Assembly (NCBI GenBank): GCA_026395215.1
Contig: JAPLZC010000003.1
Coordinates: forward strand, 1 to 39,287
DNA length: 39,287 nucleotides
Reading direction: 5' to 3'
DNA from: Candidatus Staskawiczbacteria bacterium
GTDB taxonomy: Bacteria; Patescibacteriota; Minisyncoccia; Minisyncoccales; Staskawiczbacteraceae
Positions 35,045 to 39,287 of this stretch are shown piece after piece. Position numbers and translations under genes: made by a program. The notes under the pieces are model-generated. The model ran no database searches. It saw nothing but the letters and a program-made list of their open reading frames with translations, and was not told where the DNA came from. Position 1 is the first letter of the stretch; the number at the start of each line of letters is the position of its first letter.

Positions 35045-35438
35045 AGGTCTTTCAGCCCGCCTCTGTTTTTCGAGAGGTAGGCCGAAAGACCATTGCCGAG
35101 AGGAAGTTCACGGGACACGAATCTGCATCGATTTATGTCCCTTGCACTTCCGCTCTGCTATTTGGAGCCGCAGAGAGCCCAGTTAAATGGCTTGACGCAA
35201 CTTGAAACTATCTGATAAGATAGCCGAAGCCGTGTGAAATTCCCACAAAGCACGGAAACGCAAGCATTAAACTGCTTGTGTTTTTTTTACTTTCTTTAAC
35301 ATTGCAAGCGTCAATTTATCTTTCAAACAATGTCTGTCTGCCGTGTAATTTCTATCTTCACTCACGGCTCGCAGAATCTCTTTCGGCCAGTTGTAGCCGG
35401 CGGTTCAGCGTCCTCGTGGGACTTCCCGCCGGCGGCAA
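35045..35438. promoter_or_regulatory. hairpin-rich intergenic region, candidate origin/packaging region or ncRNA
   Basis: GGTCTTTC...GAAAGACC; GGAAGT..GGGACA...TGTCCC..ACTTCC; CAAGC...GCTTG+T8; GTTG..GCCGGCGG...CCGCCGGC..CAAC. Confidence 0.5.
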
Positions 35439-37190
35439 CTAGCCAAAAAATGGAATGAATTTAAATATCGTTCGCACAATAAAAATGCCAAGCATCACCA
35501 CGATCAGAAACTCAAAAAACGGGACCAATGGAAAGCCACCAAAGAAAATGTTTATCTTGTTTAGATATGCCTGCGTGGTTGGAAACACCAATCCGATCTG
35601 GTTTCCCTTGTCATATGCAGTCGTTGCATTAAAGTAGGCCAGAGTTTGATTTGCGAACTCATAAACGTTAGTAAAAATCGGCTGGAAGAATCCCTCAATT
35701 GAATTAGCGAAGTCAGACGGGGCGGAGTATCCGCCTGCGGCGTTCTGCGTGTACCAAGTGTTCCAGTCGGTAAATGTGTAGGGCGCCGAGTTGCCCGATA
35801 TATTGAAATTGAGTGCGTAAGTCGGAGTTGGTGTTAAGTCCTGAAAAGTGTTCGCGTCTAACTCTTGTTGCGCTTTCAAGTTCCACGTCCCATTTTCCGT
35901 AATTCCAAAAGTGGACAGCGGGGTTGAAAACGTGCCCATTATTCCCACCGAAAGAGGAAGTGTATAAACTTGAGAGCTGATATTGTTGTTAGGATTAACA
36001 AACCATAGTTTTAAATATCCGTATCCGTAGGTTCCTGAGTTTAGTGAGGCGTAAGTTCCACTGATTGTAGTTGTGGTGCTGGTTATTGTCGTACCGTTGG
36101 TTGGTCCGCTTACTGTAAGCGTGGGTGAGGTCGGCAATTGCGTTGTTGTCCACCCAAAACTGTATTTGTAAGCCGCGTATGAAAACTGCGCTGAGCCGCC
36201 AAAACCATTAGTGCCGTAATTGCAAATTAAATATTCGTTGTCTGGTGTCGTGACTCCGCATAGAGCTCCTTGCATATATGAGCCGACGGGACAATCAAGA
36301 TTCACACTGCTGTTGCAATTGTGAGCCGCCCAGATATTTGAATTAGCGCAAGTGTGCGGCGAAGTTATTGAAAACGAATAGTAGCACAAAGAACTTCCAC
36401 CGATGTCGGTTTGCGAAAACGTGCCGTCGGAAGCGATTATAAAATTAGAGGAGGCGCTATTGGCTGGAATGTTTAAATTAAAAGTGACTGTTGGTGATGG
36501 TGTTAAATCCTGAAAGGTGTTTGCGTCTAATTCCTGTTGCGCTTTCACAATCCAGTTTCCATTCTGAGTTATTCCTAAGGCAGATAACGGAAACGAGAAC
36601 GTGCCGGAACCACTGGATAGCGGAGTCGAATAAACTTGAGAAGTAATACTGCTGTTGTTTTGGTTTTGGAACCAGATCCTCAAATATCCATACCCCATAG
36701 TGCCAGCGTTTAAAGCAGGGTATGATCCGCTGATTGTTGTGGAGTTGCTGGTAATGGTTGAGTTGTTCGCCGGCGACGTGACTGTGATTGCAGGCGGAGG
36801 GGTAACGTAGGTTAAACTCCAAACGCCGGCAGTCCCTGTCCAATAAATAGGGACTTGGTTTGAGTTGCCTATGCCGTTGTAGTTATTCATTTGGAAATAA
36901 TAGGTGTCGTAAAAACTCTGAGGCATATTCGCGCTGTTTAGGTGAATTCCGCCATTGAAAGACGAACATCCTGAATTTCCCCAGTATCCGCCACCGCCCG
37001 AGCCTCCGGTTCCGCCCGTTCCGCCACCATTGTAGTAAAAGTTAGGAACGCAGGAACCCGAAAAGGTGTTTGTCCAAGTTAAAAGGTCGCCGGTTATTTG
37101 AAGACCGGTCATGTTGTAGGAGGCGTGAGCAAAACCAGCTGTAAAAAACAGAGCCGATAGAATAATTAAAATTTGCAGTTTGATTTTCAT
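35439..37190 (-). CDS. secreted, C-terminally anchored protein with two Ig-like repeats (pIII-like adsorption protein candidate)
   Basis: Signal peptide; ITVTSPANNSTITSNSTTISG and LTVSGPTNGTTITSTTTTISG repeats; C-terminal TM FEFLIVVMLGIFIVRTIFKF. Confidence 0.65.
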   Translation of the reverse strand: MKIKLQILIILSALFFTAGFAHASYNMTGLQITGDLLTWTNTFSGSCVPNFYYNGGGTGGTGGSGGGGYWGNSGCSSFNGGIHLNSANMPQSFYDTYYFQMNNYNGIGNSNQVPIYWTGTAGVWSLTYVTPPPAITVTSPANNSTITSNSTTISGSYPALNAGTMGYGYLRIWFQNQNNSSITSQVYSTPLSSGSGTFSFPLSALGITQNGNWIVKAQQELDANTFQDLTPSPTVTFNLNIPANSASSNFIIASDGTFSQTDIGGSSLCYYSFSITSPHTCANSNIWAAHNCNSSVNLDCPVGSYMQGALCGVTTPDNEYLICNYGTNGFGGSAQFSYAAYKYSFGWTTTQLPTSPTLTVSGPTNGTTITSTTTTISGTYASLNSGTYGYGYLKLWFVNPNNNISSQVYTLPLSVGIMGTFSTPLSTFGITENGTWNLKAQQELDANTFQDLTPTPTYALNFNISGNSAPYTFTDWNTWYTQNAAGGYSAPSDFANSIEGFFQPIFTNVYEFANQTLAYFNATTAYDKGNQIGLVFPTTQAYLNKINIFFGGFPLVPFFEFLIVVMLGIFIVRTIFKFIPFFG

Positions 37191-37192
37191 GG

Positions 37193-37501
37193 TTAGAATT
37201 CAACGAGGCGGCGAAAAATAAAAATCAAGACCAGAACCGATATACCGGCTCCACAGGCGTACTCGATTACTGAAAAATATGGAATGGCGTTAAACACCGC
37301 CATTATGTTGCTGGGGAATATCCAGCTCACAGCTGTTGCCGGAGGCGTACTTGCTATGCCATCAAAAAAGCCCTTTGCGAAATTAAAAAGGCCTGTAAGT
37401 GGAGTGAATAAATAACTGAAAAGCGAGCCGAGATTTGAAATCACATATCTTAAAACATTAAAGAAATCAAATGCGGAATGAATTAAGTCGTCTAGTGACA
37501 T
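37193..37501 (-). CDS. hydrophobic protein, pVI-like minor coat candidate (102 aa)
   Basis: Size, hydrophobicity and position after the pIII-like gene's neighbours. Confidence 0.45.
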   Translation of the reverse strand: MSLDDLIHSAFDFFNVLRYVISNLGSLFSYLFTPLTGLFNFAKGFFDGIASTPPATAVSWIFPSNIMAVFNAIPYFSVIEYACGAGISVLVLIFIFRRLVEF

Positions 37502-37506
37502 ATTTT

Positions 37507-37662
37507 TTAATGCCCTCTTATCGCTGAAACAATGGCGTGAAAGACGATCAACCCGATGCCGATTCCAACAACAATCGTTAAGAGCGGAGTGAGATCTGTA
37601 ATCAATCCGGTAACATTAGAAAGCATTGCGGTTGTCATGTCTGCTGTCCAAGTAAAAAACAT
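37507..37662 (-). CDS. pVIII-like mini-protein 3 (51 aa), absent from the ORF track
   Basis: MFFTWTADMTTAMLSNVTGLITDLTPLLTIVVGIGIGLIVFHAIVSAIRGH. Confidence 0.7.
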   Translation of the reverse strand: MFFTWTADMTTAMLSNVTGLITDLTPLLTIVVGIGIGLIVFHAIVSAIRGH

Positions 37663-37667
37663 AGATG

Positions 37668-37841
37668 TTACTGCGGCCTGTCGTGCCTCCAGCTAATCAC
37701 TGCCCCGATAATTGCCTCCAAAACAAAAAAACCGATTGTAACACCGAGCAGTATACCTAAAAATGGCCAGAGGTCGTTTATTAACCCGCTAACCTTAGTC
37801 GTCACATCAGAAAAAGCCGTTGTCGGAAGTGTTACGATCAT
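37668..37841 (-). CDS. pVIII-like mini-protein 2 (probable start MIVTLPTT)
   Basis: MIVTLPTTAFSDVTTKVSGLINDLWPFLGILLGVTIGFFVLEAIIGAVISWRHDRPQ. Confidence 0.7.
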   Translation of the reverse strand: MIVTLPTTAFSDVTTKVSGLINDLWPFLGILLGVTIGFFVLEAIIGAVISWRHDRPQ

Positions 37842-37856
37842 AGTTGTTGCCGGCGC

Positions 37857-37883
37857 CGGGCCCGCCTCTCGAACAGGCCCGGA
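37857..37883. promoter_or_regulatory. strong hairpin between pVIII-like genes 1 and 2
   Basis: CCGGGCCcgcctctcgaacaGGCCCGG. Confidence 0.65.
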
Positions 37884-37895
37884 CACCGTTCGCTT

Positions 37896-38147
37896 TTAGT
37901 GTTTAGGTATTAAAGCGATAACCTTGCGGATAATATAAAAGCCCATCGGGATACCGATTGCCAAAGCAACCAAAACCCAGACGTCAGTCATAATCTCGCT
38001 GGCGTTACCAGTAAGATCCGCAACTGCGGTCGTTGGCAAGGTGATTAATGCCGTTCCGGCCGCAGAGCATGTTGAAGCCAACAATGCCACTGCTCCGGCG
38101 GCAAACGCACCCAAGCCGACCGCGTATCTCTTAATTGTGGAAATCAC
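37896..38147 (-). CDS. pVIII-like major coat protein candidate (83 aa, GTG start)
   Basis: Signal peptide ...ASTCSA|AGTALITLPTTAVADLTGNASEIMTDVWVLVALAIGIPMGFYIIRKVIALIPKH. Confidence 0.65.
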   Translation of the reverse strand: MISTIKRYAVGLGAFAAGAVALLASTCSAAGTALITLPTTAVADLTGNASEIMTDVWVLVALAIGIPMGFYIIRKVIALIPKH

Positions 38148-38216
38148 AATTTTACGAGGACAATGATTTTTAATTACTCGACCTTTTACAACAAAAACTT
38201 GTTGTTACTTTGTGGT

Positions 38217-38262
38217 AAAACAAAAGTCCGATGTCTTGCGACATCGGACTAATACACTTTTT
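38217..38262. repeat. right terminal inverted repeat of the island
   Basis: Reverse complement AAAAAGTGTATTAGTCCGATGTcgcaagACATCGGACTTTTGTTTT. Confidence 0.75.
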
Positions 38263-38272
38263 ACTTTTTAGC

Positions 38273-39274
38273 TCACAGGCGCTTGCCTACAAACTCGGCA
38301 AACTCAGCCAATCGGCAACTGTACCCCCATTCGTTGTCATACCAGGCTAGGACTTTTATTAGATTGTCTTTGACCATTGTTTCTTCTACATCTACAATTG
38401 CAGAATAAGTGTCGCCTTTAAAATCCGATGATACTAATGGCTCGGTTTCTAACCGCAAAATTCCCTTAAAACCTTTTGTTGCGGCGGCTTTTTGAAGGAC
38501 TTCATTTACTTCTTCTTTGGTTGTTGATTTTTTTACTTCTACTACCAAGTCCAAAATAGAAACTGTTGGTGTTGGAACTCTTATAGAAATTCCGTCCAAT
38601 TTCCCGTTTAATTCAGGAATCATCTTTCCAATGGCTTTAGCAGCTCCCGTTGAAGTTGGAATCATATTTAATCCAGCTGCGCGGGCCCTTCGCAAATCTT
38701 TATGAGGTAAATCCAGCACTTTCTGATCGTTTGTATAGCTATGAACTGTTGTCATAAATCCTTTTTCTATTCCAAAATTATCGTTCAACACTTTGGCAAT
38801 TGGAGCCAAACAATTTGTTGTGCAAGAACCCATATCCATTACATCAACTATTTTAGAATCATAAATATCTGCATTTACTCCCAAAACAAATCCCGGCAAA
38901 TCTTTGCATGGAGCTGAAACAATAACTTTTTTAGCACCGGCTTTGATGTGTTTACTTGCGCCTTCTTTGTCTGTAAAGAAACCTGTGCATTCTAGAACAA
39001 CGTCAACTTTTAACTCTTTCCATGGTAACTTCTCAGGATCCTTTTCCGCTAAAATTGAGACTTTGTTTTTCCCAACAGTTATAAAACCTTCTCCTGCGGT
39101 AATATCTTTTCCGTAGTTTCCATAAGTGGAATCGTGTTTTAACAAGTGCGCCAATGTTTTAGTATCTGTTAAATCATTAATAGCCACAACATCTAAATTT
39201 GGATGACTATTTTCAATTGCCTTGAATACTTGTCGGCCTATTCTACCAAAACCGTTTATTGCAATTTTAATCAT
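38273..39274 (-). CDS. gap: glyceraldehyde-3-phosphate dehydrogenase
   Basis: INGFGRIGRQVFKA, SCTTNCLAPIAKVL, WYDNEWGYSCRLAEFAEFV. Confidence 0.98.
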   Translation of the reverse strand: MIKIAINGFGRIGRQVFKAIENSHPNLDVVAINDLTDTKTLAHLLKHDSTYGNYGKDITAGEGFITVGKNKVSILAEKDPEKLPWKELKVDVVLECTGFFTDKEGASKHIKAGAKKVIVSAPCKDLPGFVLGVNADIYDSKIVDVMDMGSCTTNCLAPIAKVLNDNFGIEKGFMTTVHSYTNDQKVLDLPHKDLRRARAAGLNMIPTSTGAAKAIGKMIPELNGKLDGISIRVPTPTVSILDLVVEVKKSTTKEEVNEVLQKAAATKGFKGILRLETEPLVSSDFKGDTYSAIVDVEETMVKDNLIKVLAWYDNEWGYSCRLAEFAEFVGKRL

Positions 39275-39287
39275 GTTTTTGGAGCTA

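Larger units (their letters stand above)
23765..38272. mobile_element. putative integrative element in the 3' end of gap (~14.5 kb)
   Basis: Displaced gap 3' fragment on one side, intact gap on the other, terminal inverted stem-loop repeats, tyrosine recombinase near one end, R-M and phage-like cargo. Confidence 0.7.

Overview
The window looks like a reduced Candidate Phyla Radiation (Patescibacteria/Parcubacteria-like) genome. This is judged from the 16S sequence (GTGCCAGCAGGAGCGGTAA in the 530 loop), AT-rich tightly packed genes and sparse metabolism. The housekeeping backbone includes ychF, a histidine kinase, tRNA-Ala, greA, an isolated 16S rRNA, a RelE/YafQ-like toxin-antitoxin pair, an FeFe-hydrogenase-like protein, tRNA-Thr, tsf, rpsB, rpmE, prfA, a coiled-coil lytic transglycosylase, rplY, ferredoxin, fba, a PfkB kinase, ppsA, ackA, pduL and gap. 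Four layers stand out. (1) A ~14.5-kb island (about 23.77-38.27 kb) sits between an intact gap gene and a displaced gap 3'-end fragment. Both ends carry ~40-bp inverted stem-loop repeats. The island holds a tyrosine recombinase, an MvaI/BcnI-type restriction-modification system, an OLD-like ATPase, a ParB-methyltransferase, and a compact module resembling a filamentous phage (three tandem pVIII-like mini-proteins, a pVI-like and a pIII-like protein) with no Zot ATPase visible. (2) A set of GC-rich, self-contained transcription units lies between the AT-rich genes. They have TTGACA/TTGATT-17 bp-TATAAT-like promoters and GC hairpin+T-tract terminators. Some carry a Shine-Dalgarno-led ORF, others look non-coding. 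(3) The 16S 3' tail reads GGATCATTTTTTTT instead of GGATCACCTCC, so the anti-Shine-Dalgarno appears lost, and most AT-rich gene starts checked have no SD. (4) Several candidate structured RNAs are closed by long-range helices, including a twin pair with identical 59-bp terminators, one of which contains an aberrant tRNA-like structure. All calls come from reading the sequence; no database search or folding program was run.
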